A program made the translations under genes and the position numbers. Of a DNA stretch of 64,000 nucleotides, positions 1-30,800 are shown piece after piece. The notes below the pieces were generated by a model that was given only the letters and a program-made list of their open reading frames with translations, did no database searches and was not told where the DNA came from. Each line of letters begins with the position of its first letter. The stretch's first letter is position 1. The DNA comes from Aphrocallistes beatrix. Taxonomy: Eukaryota > Porifera > Hexactinellida > Sceptrulophora > Aphrocallistidae. The stretch lies in NCBI GenBank assembly GCA_963281255.1, contig OY725493.1, positions 1,115,550 to 1,179,549 of the forward strand, in the 5' to 3' direction.

Positions 1-80
1 ATTATCCTACCAACTAACCGATGAAATTAAAAGTAACAGTCCTACCTAATCTATAAATAAGTAGCAAAGTACCCCCAAAG

Positions 81-1193
81 TTGAATTATATCATTAAATC
101 TTATCTCTTCGTCGGGATGTCTTCAATCCAAAGTAATCCTACTGAATGCCAAGCGCCGGTTGTGGTCTCTAGATGCGGGAAAGCCATTAGTAACGAGGTT
201 AGGCGCCAACTAATCGAAGCGCACGAGTCTGGTGTTAGCTACCATGAGATGACGAGGCTATTCGGCATCAAGAGAGACACTGCGTATAGGATTTGTAGTG
301 GTAGGAAGTACACGACGAAAGCTCGGGGGGGCTCTCGAGGCAAGAAGATTGATGGGGAATGTATCAGCTTACTCATACGCACTATCGAGGCTCGTTCAGA
401 CGCTACTCTCAACGAGTTGCGAGATGTGCTGATCAATGAGAGAGGTCTAACCGCGTCAATTTCAACCATCGCGCGATGCCTGGAGGACTCCTTGATTAGA
501 ATTGGGAAGAGTGAGATCCTACCAACTGAGAGTTCAGAGCACAATGCACTGTTCCTTCAGTCCCAGCTCGAAGTAGGCGCCAAGATTTGCTATGTAGACG
601 CATGTGTGTTCGGTCTCTATAGCGCCCGGATCCGGGGGCGATCTGCCCATGGTTCGCCCGCTGCCAGAGTGGCTGGTGGTCAGAGGGTTCCACAGGTGAT
701 GCTGCTCTGTGCCATGTGTCCAGGGGTTGGGCTTATTCACAGTAAAGCCCTCATAGGCCCAGCAGAACAAACTCAGGTCGATGAGTTTATCGGAGACTTG
801 TTTCACCTCAGCTTTGGAGAAAGTTTTCTATCACAAGGTGCGTCCGGGAAGAGATATATTCTTCTCAGAAATTCTCCCAACCCCTGCGGAATCAAGGATA
901 GACTGGCCGGACAGATTCCACGAGATTTAGAGTTTGTTCGACTTCCTACTTTCGGCGTTAATCTGAGTCCAATGGAAACTTATTTTCAAAGTTTGCAGTC
1001 TTATTTAAAGCTGCATCTAAGCTTTCATGGTCCAATCACCCCGACAGAAGGACAGACAAAGGTCCAAGCAAAAAGGTTGCTGCTTTTTAAACTATGCCAG
1101 AACGCCATGAGAGAGCTAACACCTGCTTCCTGCTTCCATTCACTTAACACTGTTATTTGTGTAATCCCAGTTAAATTAGAAAATATACCTTAG
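81..1193 (+). CDS. Tc1/IS630-type DDE transposase-derived protein, possibly domesticated
   Basis: The 370-residue uninterrupted frame opens with a helix-turn-helix region (about residues 33-75, with EVRRQLIEAHESG and GIKRDTAYRI) of the kind that starts Tc1/IS630 transposases, followed by a second HTH-like segment to about residue 140. The RNase-H-like half is recognisable from YVDACVFGL (first acidic residue) and LPTFGVNLSPMETYF (third position, Glu kept). At the second catalytic position, where a DNAP-like motif is expected, the sequence reads LLRNSPNPCG, so the acidic residue is missing. I see no terminal inverted repeats flanking it. An open frame with a broken catalytic triad fits either a domesticated gene or a recently dead copy. 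It lies upstream of, and on the same strand as, the first visible exon of the STXBP4-like gene. Met13 is an alternative start. Family call fairly sure; function unknown. Confidence 0.6.
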   Translation: MNYIIKSYLFVGMSSIQSNPTECQAPVVVSRCGKAISNEVRRQLIEAHESGVSYHEMTRLFGIKRDTAYRICSGRKYTTKARGGSRGKKIDGECISLLIRTIEARSDATLNELRDVLINERGLTASISTIARCLEDSLIRIGKSEILPTESSEHNALFLQSQLEVGAKICYVDACVFGLYSARIRGRSAHGSPAARVAGGQRVPQVMLLCAMCPGVGLIHSKALIGPAEQTQVDEFIGDLFHLSFGESFLSQGASGKRYILLRNSPNPCGIKDRLAGQIPRDLEFVRLPTFGVNLSPMETYFQSLQSYLKLHLSFHGPITPTEGQTKVQAKRLLLFKLCQNAMRELTPASCFHSLNTVICVIPVKLENIP

Positions 1194-1528
1194 CTGTTGC
1201 TCCATTAATGTCATTATAATTATCCTGATTTATTCTATTCTCAATATTTTAATGATAGAACATTAAAACCCGAATTAACCTGTCCCGCCCAAAATGAGTT
1301 AGCAAAATTCTTGTCCTAATTGGGGAGGGGACTATCATAATAATAGTAAGTGAGGTGGTTTGAGTATTCTTATTCTGATATAGCAAAAGCTCCCGTGGGC
1401 GGAATATTCCTACATTAATTAGTTACAGGATCAGTCCATTGAAATAATTATTGGTGCCATACGCCATTTGGGGAGGCGGTCCTTCCTTTATCAGTTGCTT
1501 TACGTCCTCCGATTTCTTATCATCCCAG
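1194..1528. other. Non-coding AT-rich stretch before first STXBP4-like exon
   Basis: No gene seen. The end (about 1505-1528) is a pyrimidine-rich tract finishing in CCCAG, the splice acceptor of the next exon. Confidence 0.5.
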
Positions 1529-22288
<20,760 letters not shown>

Positions 22289-23133
22289 CCAATCACTTTA
22301 TTAGACTCAACCATTACGCAGTATCACTTTGATTTCAAAATGTAATGATAATATATTTTATTTATTTTCTAATGATAATTTTTCTCTGTATCCAATTTTC
22401 GAGTTTCGAGTATGGGAGGAATGCCTACCTAGCAAACGTGTAGTTTTTATCGCATGCTAATATCAATATTGTAACAGGTGGCTTTTATTCCCAATTCATT
22501 TTCAGAAAGTACATGATTCTCTAAATTATTCATTTCTACGTATTCCAAGTATTTCTAAAGTCATATGATAGAGTGGAATTGGGTAACTTGTAATTTCCAT
22601 TAATTAAATTGAGACACTTGCAATTGATTAAATTTGGTAGGTTTGCAATTGATGGAATTGATTGGGCTGACTGATTCAGGCCAAATAATATGCAAAACTG
22701 GAAAAAGGAAGTGAATAACAACAAGGTAGACATACGAGTTGGTTAAAATATTCGGCACCAAAAACCCCAATAATCTCCCTTGGTTCCTAACAACTGCATC
22801 CAACAGACCCCTATTCTTTATTTCACAAAATAACATCATTCTCCTCTAGATCCAAATTCAGTTGATCTCTTACAAACTTAGTTGATCAATTGCGACGTCC
22901 TCATTAATTAAACATTTCGCAACCTTAGGCTAATTTGTGTGTTGAGTGTAGTCGCTTTTGAAGATCGTATTTAATACACTACGCACATACGTAAGATATA
23001 TTTCTTTCGTGGAAGTAACCAATTCAGATCAACATTTCGAGGTTAGAAAGCTTTTAACATTACATTATATGAGATAAATATGTAATAAATTCACGCGTTT
23101 AAAATAATTAATATCGACACGAGTGCAGTTCTA
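22289..23133. other. Intergenic, convergent 3' ends
   Basis: The STXBP4-like gene and the minus-strand TPR gene converge here. Short imperfect repeats of AATTGATTAAATTTGG type lie near 22600-22680; no gene seen. Confidence 0.4.
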
Positions 23134-24903
23134 TTACAGGATTGAGCATGTGCGAGAGGTAGGGGGTGTACTCTTCAGGGAATTCTGGTCCAACTCCTGA
23201 GGCGGGATAGATACTTCCGAGGAGGATGGAGGTCCCTTCCCACTGATTGTGAGTTCCGTGGGATTCTCAGCTAAAGGAGACATTTCATCGCCACGGAAAG
23301 AGTGTGTTATTTTAGGTCGGGTTCTTCTCAGTTTAGGTCTAGTTTGCTTCTTTGTCGGTTCAAGAGGAGGATCGGCTGCTGGCAAGAGAGTATCCTCTGG
23401 GACCGGAGAGGAGGATGCCGGTGTAGTTAGGCTCTCTTCGGGCGGTGAAGTGTCCATCTTGTTGACAAGTGACCGGTTCGTAGGCGTATCGGAAGCGAGC
23501 TTAGTCTCATCACAGCTCAACTCTGACAAGTCCGATATTGAGACCAGAGAATGGGTCTCAAACTCATTGCTTTGGATCGCTTGCCTCTCACTGCTATCGA
23601 GCAGCTCCTCACTGGCCTCACACACCAAGCTAGTATTGAGCATCGGACCATTCTCCGCTATACTCCCCTCCATCTCCCCCACTACCTCCAGGGATGAAGA
23701 GTATTTGCTCCAAACGCGCTGTAGTCGCGTTCCCACAATCTCCACTCCGTTCTCATCGTACAACTTCTCCAGAAGCAGAGACGCTTCTCTATAGCGCCCC
23801 TCAGCGTCCGCTCTCCTCCTCTGTTTAACCAGGACATCTCCCAGCTCCTCCAACGCCTCAGTCATGACTAACTCCGCACCCTCGCACTCACTGCACAATC
23901 GCACCGCTCTCTCAAGGTACTCCAGCGTTTCCCTATACAGCCCTACCTCACTGCTCTCCCGCGCTATGCTGATCAACACCTCACTGGCCTCTACTGGGGA
24001 CTCCACTAACAACTCACACTCCTCACTCGCATCCCTCATTGACTTCTCCCAGCTGGCGCGCTCTCCCATCCATCTCAACAGCTGCCCCCTTCTGACCAAG
24101 CCCCTCGCCCGGTCCCCTCCACACCTACTGGCGGCTATGACGTGCTCCAGACAGAGTGCGGCGTCAGGGTACGCGCGCTGCTCGGAGTAGAGGTCGGCGA
24201 GACGGTTGTACAGCCGCCGCTGGTCGCTCGGCTGGTCTGTTAGACTCAGACAGATGAAGTGCGACTGCTCCATTACCTCTGAAAGGCGAGAGGTGCTATT
24301 AGTCGCGGAGTAGACTGTTGCTAGATCGCAGAGGGATTCAGCTTCCAGCACAGGTAGCTGGCACTTCTTGAAGAGTAGAGACGCAGTGTTCAGACTGAGG
24401 CCTGCTTGTGTGTGTTTGTTCTGTCTGCAGAGTAGCTTGCCGAGTCTGTGCCACGTGACTGCTTCGTGTCGAGTGAGCTGCTGCTCTCTGTACACCTGAA
24501 TAGCTTTCTCCAGGTAGCCCTGTGTTAGCTGTGGCATCCTACACTTCTCTGCAGCCACCGACGCATTGAGGTATGAATGCAGCAGTGCATCTCTACTCAG
24601 ATCCCAGACCCCTTGGAAACTTCTATCGCTTGGGTCAGAGGCAGAGTTAAATGCAAGGCGTGCGTTCACCTGTTCGAATATGTCCAAACTCTCTCTGAAC
24701 TCCTCGCTGTACAATAGCGACATTGCCCTGTGAATCAAAAGACAATTGCTGGCTAGCGTCTTAATGTTAGGCGCCAGAGTGATTGAAGTAGTCTTCAGTG
24801 CTTCCACACAATTCTTAGCTATTTCACTCGCTTCATGGAAATTCGCGTCTTTCATTAGACATTGCACACGCAGGATGTCTGCTTCTAATTCATCCCAGTT
24901 CAT
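23134..24903 (-). CDS. TPR protein with C-terminal CaaX prenylation box
   Basis: Single-exon 589-residue protein I cannot assign to a named orthologue. Residues about 10-390 are helical repeats of TPR type (for example AVTWHRLGKLLCRQNKHTQA, RRLYNRLADLYSEQRAYPDA, ALEELGDVLVKQRRRADAEG). Residues about 420-585 are a low-complexity Ser/Thr/Pro/Glu tail with a basic patch (KKQTRPKLRRTRPK). The last four residues are CSIL, a CaaX box whose final Leu favours geranylgeranylation, so the protein is probably membrane-anchored. TPR scaffolds of SNAP or GPSM type are the nearest general comparison, but neither is convincing. The conserved half looks like a protein-interaction scaffold; its partner is unknown. 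Confidence 0.7.
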   Translation of the reverse strand: MNWDELEADILRVQCLMKDANFHEASEIAKNCVEALKTTSITLAPNIKTLASNCLLIHRAMSLLYSEEFRESLDIFEQVNARLAFNSASDPSDRSFQGVWDLSRDALLHSYLNASVAAEKCRMPQLTQGYLEKAIQVYREQQLTRHEAVTWHRLGKLLCRQNKHTQAGLSLNTASLLFKKCQLPVLEAESLCDLATVYSATNSTSRLSEVMEQSHFICLSLTDQPSDQRRLYNRLADLYSEQRAYPDAALCLEHVIAASRCGGDRARGLVRRGQLLRWMGERASWEKSMRDASEECELLVESPVEASEVLISIARESSEVGLYRETLEYLERAVRLCSECEGAELVMTEALEELGDVLVKQRRRADAEGRYREASLLLEKLYDENGVEIVGTRLQRVWSKYSSSLEVVGEMEGSIAENGPMLNTSLVCEASEELLDSSERQAIQSNEFETHSLVSISDLSELSCDETKLASDTPTNRSLVNKMDTSPPEESLTTPASSSPVPEDTLLPAADPPLEPTKKQTRPKLRRTRPKITHSFRGDEMSPLAENPTELTISGKGPPSSSEVSIPPQELDQNSLKSTPPTSRTCSIL

Positions 24904-25452
24904 TAGATAATTGTTTTCCTTGTATAGAGATGATTTATCACTTGAAGCTAGACTTCTGGAATTTTCTAGTAATCTAATTTGTGTTTATCTGATCAAATAA
25001 ATAATGATTTGTTGTGATAGAAATGCTAATAATATTATCTGCCAACAAATCTTGAAAGTAATCACAATGTCCGATATTTCCCTATCGATGCCAACGTGGG
25101 CGACAGATTAGATTTTGCGTATATCATTTTCGCTCAGCATCATCGTTCAGACCATCTTGCCTAATTATAATTGTGTAAGTATGAAGAAACGATCACATCT
25201 ACAAGTTGATCAATGTCTAGAGATAATAATTTAATGTTGATAGATTCGTAAGACAAATTGGAGCTTGAAATTATGAAAGTATCCACCACTAGATGGAGAA
25301 ATGGTTGATCTGGACATTTTCTATTATTCGTGGCATAAAAAAGCTACGTACAAGTCTACCAACATATCCCGTCAAATTTGAAGTCCTACTATAAACATGT
25401 CGGACCGATACGCCTGAGAATATTATATAAACTTGAATATTAGTGTTAACGA
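24904..25452. other. Divergent intergenic region
   Basis: Lies between the minus-strand TPR gene and the plus-strand zinc-finger gene and presumably holds both promoters. No distinct motif identified. Confidence 0.4.
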
Positions 25453-25818
25453 ATGGCAGAAGAATATTGGACGGTGTCTGAGGGCCTGGCAGTGCGGAAT
25501 GGCAACAAATGCAGGGAATGCAAACAGTACATAATGATAAACGAACCGATTGCGATAAGAGATGGAAGGAAGATCCGTCTGTTTTATCACAAAAATTGCT
25601 ACAGCGGCTCCCCCGACCCCAGGACCCAGCCTAGAGGCAGCTACACACAAAAGTTCAGCTCAGTGCTCTCCCCCTCTGCGCCTAAAGAAAAAGGCCACGG
25701 GAAGTGGTCCTGTAACAGCTACGGGTATAATCCGGACTATCAAGTATTGAACAAAGTCAGAACTAACACTGAAACTCAGAAAACACTAAAGAATTCGAAA
25801 GAGAAAGTAAAATTGTGA
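25453..25818 (+). CDS. Small PARP-type zinc-finger-like protein
   Basis: Single-exon 121-residue protein. The N-terminal half has CRECKQYIMINEPIAI, then FYHKNCY, giving a C-x2-C-x22-H-x2-C pattern that matches the spacing style of PARP-type (nick-sensing) zinc fingers, including the basic GRKIRLF strand before the His. The C-terminal half is basic and low in complexity, with conserved-looking aromatic motifs (HGKWSCNSYGYNPDYQV). I do not recognise a named orthologue. A role in binding damaged DNA or nucleic acid is inference from the finger alone. It is the only confident plus-strand protein gene between 23 and 51 kb. Confidence 0.6.
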   Translation: MAEEYWTVSEGLAVRNGNKCRECKQYIMINEPIAIRDGRKIRLFYHKNCYSGSPDPRTQPRGSYTQKFSSVLSPSAPKEKGHGKWSCNSYGYNPDYQVLNKVRTNTETQKTLKNSKEKVKL

Positions 25819-26081
25819 TCGCAATGGCGAAACTTAATTCTGATGGCTAGACCACAACAACCGATTTTGAATCCTGTTTCAATATTATAATATTTTAAAA
25901 TGATCCTAATACTTTCAAGTGATGTTTCTCAAATACTTTCATGTTAAATTAAACGAATCTTTGGTAATTCAGTTGCAATTGCACTTTCAATTCGAGAAAA
26001 TTCTTTATAAATTAAATTGAAAGAAAGATAATAGTATATAGTCTAAACAAATTAATGGAAATCGTAATGAAAATTTTCGGT

Positions 26082-27665
26082 TTAAAACTCCCAACCCATT
26101 TGTCTGTACACCCCCTTGAGGTCTCGCAGTTGGACGGGAGGCAAGTACTCCTTCAAGAAGGTCCGCTTCCACCAGTGACCAGCAGCAGCCTCACGACTGC
26201 CTAGGCGCGTGAACTCGTACGAGTAGTGCAGTGCGCGGACGAACTTTGGTTTTCCTTTTAGGGGCGGAGATGAAGCGAGGAGGTTGAGGGTGGTCGCGTC
26301 ATTGCTGAGTAGCTTGCCGATTAGATGCACGAACCATGGATTAGACTGGTAGTTCTGAAAAGCAGCGAACCACATCAACCAGTCAAGTCTGTAGTGGTAC
26401 GGAGATATTGTGCAGGGCTGTGTCGAGGTGTTTCCTGGCTTGCAATTAAACTCATACTCGTGCCATACAGCGTTGGAGTCCGTCGGTGAACTGTGCCAAG
26501 TGGCTTCTATCACTATTTCCGTTCTCTGTTTGGTGATCGAACCAAACGCGCCGTAAGTATTAACTAAGCTGAATGCATCGAATCGAGTGTTCATGATTTG
26601 ACGCGACGATATCAGATTCTGGACAATTGGGATTGAAAGATAAGCTATGCCAGCCCCGACTAGCGAGTTGATCAGAATTCTAAAGTTCTTAGCCGTGAAA
26701 TACGTAGCTCCCTCTTCACTCGTATCGGCGTCTATGATCTGTTTTACTCGCTCCTTCTTGGCACTAGAGAATAGCCAGCTAAACCATCCGTCATTCAGAC
26801 AGAAAATGGAAGGGAGTATCGTGAGCCAGTTGAGGAAGCTGAGATTACCACTGACAATGATAAAAAACATGAACACTATCTGCAGAATCCCGCCTAGAGC
26901 CGGTAGGGGATTGGGCAGCAACAAGAACCAGGGCACAACCAACTCTACGAAGTGGTTGCCCAGCGTCTCTGCCTTGTGCACCATCTCTGGAGACTGGTGC
27001 AGGTAGTAGCTCAGTGGGTTAGGGACGGGTTGCGTCTCGTAGTGGTAGTTCATACAGGTCAGGTCGCGCCAGCACTGATCCCCTCGGATCTTGATCAACC
27101 CCGCCCCGATCATGATGCGGAATATGAGCCAGCGGTAGCCAAGCACAGCCGTGAGGGAGGGGGGCGTGCCAGGAGGGAGCTGGCTGAGAATGAGAAAGGG
27201 ACAGAGAAAGACCGCCAGGAATCCCGTCTCGAGCAGCTGGGACTCCCACCCGAAGGAGTACCAGGTCTGTCCGACGTTGACGATGGAGTGGTAGAGCAGC
27301 CACAGCGAGAGCAGGAGTGGCATGTTCGCAGCTCCGAGGATCAGCACGAGGACGGACAGCACCAGGCCTGTCCACGCCGCAGCGTCCAACCAGAAGTCTA
27401 CCTGGTCCCCTCCTACGAACCAGAAGAGGGTGGGGACAAGGGGGAACAGAGACCACGCGGACTCATTCACACCTAGATGCTGTCTCACATGGCTCAGGTA
27501 GAGGGAGGTTGGGAGAAGCCCTTTCGATCCCAGCAATCCGGGGTTCTGCTGGAGTGCGATCAAGAAAGCGACTGTGTAAATGAAGGCTAGCGAGCGCAGA
27601 AATACGATTCGGGTTAGCCAGTGCTGATGCCGCGGGTAGAATGTATCAGAAATCGCAGAAAACAT
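26082..27665 (-). CDS. LMF1: Lipase maturation factor 1
   Basis: Complete 527-residue multi-pass ER membrane protein (human LMF1 567; the extra human residues are mainly at the N-terminus). Strong family blocks: GQTWYSFGWESQLLETGFL, RWLIFRIMIGAGLIKIRGD, CWRDLTCMNYHYETQPVP, SGNLSFLNWLTILPS, ISPYHYRLDWLMWFAAFQ. LMF1 resides in the ER and is needed for folding and dimer assembly of lipoprotein, hepatic and endothelial lipases. Intronless here. Its start is only 176 bp downstream of the stop of the BUB-family kinase gene on the same strand. LMF1 rather than LMF2, judging by the CWRDLTCM to YHYETQP region. Confidence 0.93.
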   Translation of the reverse strand: MFSAISDTFYPRHQHWLTRIVFLRSLAFIYTVAFLIALQQNPGLLGSKGLLPTSLYLSHVRQHLGVNESAWSLFPLVPTLFWFVGGDQVDFWLDAAAWTGLVLSVLVLILGAANMPLLLSLWLLYHSIVNVGQTWYSFGWESQLLETGFLAVFLCPFLILSQLPPGTPPSLTAVLGYRWLIFRIMIGAGLIKIRGDQCWRDLTCMNYHYETQPVPNPLSYYLHQSPEMVHKAETLGNHFVELVVPWFLLLPNPLPALGGILQIVFMFFIIVSGNLSFLNWLTILPSIFCLNDGWFSWLFSSAKKERVKQIIDADTSEEGATYFTAKNFRILINSLVGAGIAYLSIPIVQNLISSRQIMNTRFDAFSLVNTYGAFGSITKQRTEIVIEATWHSSPTDSNAVWHEYEFNCKPGNTSTQPCTISPYHYRLDWLMWFAAFQNYQSNPWFVHLIGKLLSNDATTLNLLASSPPLKGKPKFVRALHYSYEFTRLGSREAAAGHWWKRTFLKEYLPPVQLRDLKGVYRQMGWEF

Positions 27666-27841
27666 TTAGCTCTATTACAAGTATAGCACTGATATTGTTG
27701 TCAACCTTTCTAATGACAGCATTATAACATTCCTTGAATTAACAATCAAATGAAGAAATAATTGATGTGAAAGTGAGTACAAGTCTCTATTTGGTACTTT
27801 GTAATAATAACCAAGGATAACTGGAGGCTGTGAGACTAATT

Positions 27842-30800
27842 TCAATCGAATTTTGGCCACGGGCTTAAAGCTATAATCATATTTTTCGCCTCTGTGATGG
27901 CAGCCTTGGCTTCCCAGGTCCTGGCGTTCATCAATTGGTTTATGAGGCTATCCCAGACACTCGAGTACTGACGGCAGACACTCTTGATGGGTTTCACGAG
28001 TCTGAACTTATCAGTTGTCCTTGGTTCGTTCACTAACCGCGGATACTCGTACGCCAGGATGCAATAGAGAGTTGCAGCTGCCCCGAAGGAGTCAGAGTTG
28101 TGGAGGTACGTCTTGCCCTCCTTCATGCAGGGGAGCTCAAAGGTGTCTGTGCCCGAGGATCCAGCGAATTGGACGTTCTTAGGAAAGAGGGACAGATCAA
28201 TCGAACTCCCAAAATCGATGAGATGTAGAAGGGAGCCCGCTGGGTCTTTGCTGTCAGAAGTGATCGGTTTGGATGAGCGCAACAAGAAATTGTCCGGTTT
28301 AATGTCGTTGTGTATAATCCCAATAGAGTGCAAGACTTCTATCAGGTAGAGGACATCCAACGCGAGGCGAATGGCCACCAACTCCACCTTTCTTTCCTTC
28401 TGCTTCATCGTGTTGATTAGGTCGAGGAGAGTTCCGTGCTGGAAGTACTCCGATATGAGGATGGTGGCGTTCCTGTACATGATGCACGAGTATGGTTGGT
28501 AGAAGGAGCCACAGAGGTTTCCGAGTCGCTGTTTGCAGAGCTCGGACTGTATCTTATCTGCGATGAGGAATTCCAGACAGGACGGGTGCTTCATTATCAC
28601 TTTGAGCACAGGCACCGCTTCTGGAGACATCGACTGCGCTTCTGAGTTGAGTGGCTTGCCGAGGTAGACGTTGGCGAACCCTCCCGTCCCGATCTGTTCC
28701 AGGATCTTGAAGTGGATGCTTCTGAACTCGGCGGTCCTCTTGAGCCCGACATGAGGAGCGGGCTGATCGCTGAAGTCCAGGAGGCGTCCGTACTGCTTGC
28801 GGTCTCCGTACTCGCTGACCATCCTGCGCACGGAGCTCATGTCGAATGGGTTGATCAGCGGCGCCCCCTCCTCTAGGCTCCCTGACTTGCTGGAGCCAGT
28901 CAGGTCCGAACTCGCCTCGTTAATCGGACTTAATCGGACCACTTTTCCACCTGTGACTTCTGGCACGGAGGCCTGTGTCTCCTGTGCCACCTGCGAAGAC
29001 GGGTCCGCAGACTGGGACCCCGCCTTGAAGAGGAGGGGGTCACCCGCCATCTGGATCTGGGTGATGTCGTCGTCCAGATCCAGACTGGGCGGGACCTTGT
29101 GGGAACCCATCGGGGTGGAGGTCGGTCGTTGGGAGAGAGAAGAGTCGATGGAACCTTCCAAACCCTGTCCAGCCCTCTTGTATGGAGTGGAGTATTTGAG
29201 GAGGGTGTGGGAGGGAGGGGGCATGAGAGAAGCGTCCAGCTGTCTGTTGGAGACCAAGGACGAATCGTCGGTGTGGAATTTGAAGCTCAGCTCTTTCTGA
29301 ACTCGGAGAGTCTCCGGCGGGTGGTACTCCTCCTTCTCGCTGGGGAGCGTGGTAGCGAACAGCTCCAGGATCTCCGCGTCCGCCCGCCGAGACCTGATCG
29401 TCATGCTCGTGTCCTCTCTGCCAGGATTCTCAGGGAGGTTCTCAGGGAGGAAGTGTGAAGTGGTTCTGATCGGTTCAACCAGCTGATTGGAGAGTGCAGG
29501 AATGGAAGAGTTAGCAATTTCACTTTGATTGGAGTTTGGGTTCGGAGCTTGAAAGCGGGGAATTGCAGCTGTGTACTCCCGCCTACTATCTGTCACCGGC
29601 GTCAAGGTCTCCCTACCGATACCTGTGGAAGGAGTCAGAATAATTCTCTCACTTCCTGAGGAGAACTTCTGAAAACTTTCCGACGAACTTGCAGGGAAGT
29701 TCCTCCTGATGGAACCTGGTGTGATGACTCTCTGTCTCGCGGCGAGCAGCTGGGATTCTCTGGACTGGTCGAGCAGTTTCTCCTCGAAGGAGCGGGAGCG
29801 GGACAAGATGCTGGAGTTGTGGAGGAACTTGTCCGCTCTTGGGTCGTGGTTAGTTTGGGGGAGGAGAGGAGCTGTGAGGAGAGGAGTGCTGTGCTGACGT
29901 AGTCCTGTCTGTCTGGGACGACCGTCCGCAGCCACGATGTGGACCTCCTCGCGTTTCTTCACACTAGAATCAAAGTTCGAATCTCCTGCTGTGCGAATAG
30001 CACTAGTGAAGAGGTCCGCCGTGGTGTCTGCGGGACAGGAAGGACTAGTCTGAGGAGACTTCTTCACACCTCTGTGTCTCGCGGCGGGACCTGTCACTCC
30101 TCTCTGGGGAGGAGACTCGTTCTCCCTGTCCAGCTGTCCCGGAGTAATTCTCATCTGCTGCATCCGGAGAAGTTTTTCCGTTCCTCGATCCATGCATGTC
30201 AACTCCATGTCCTGGCCTGATTCGTCCTTCAACTCGCCCCACTCCCTCGAAGCTCTCAGCTCTTCGAAGGAAATATCCTGTCCCCCGACGGGGTAGACCT
30301 CCCAGTAGGGGTAGCACAGCTTCTCGCGAGGCTGTGGCACCCTCTCAGAAGGACGGGGGTCCAGAAAGATCAGGGGTTTGGGGCTTGTGACTATTTTTCT
30401 CTCTTTCAGGAAGAAATTCGGGACTTTAGTGTTGGTGGAGGAGGATGCAGCTGTGACGGGTTCGCGATAAACGTTGAAATCCGACGTGCCAGCTGGGTGT
30501 CTCGCAGTGTCGGAGGGGAGTTGAGTATGTATCCACTTATTGGGGTACTTGGCGCTCTCCTGACCCAGATTCTCTCGTGCAGCCTCGCCACCCGCCTGAA
30601 ACTGCCGCTCCTGTGGCGGGCGTACCGGTGCGGGGGGTCGGTAGCTTCCGATGCGCTCAAACAACACCTTCCCGTGGTGAGTAGAGACACCCCCCGACAC
30701 TTCCTTCTGAGATTCCCTCGACTCACGCGTAACGCTCGCGACTCGCTCCCTCAGCTGGGTCAGCCGCTGTGTCAGACGTTTCAAGGGTTGCGCCTGCAGC

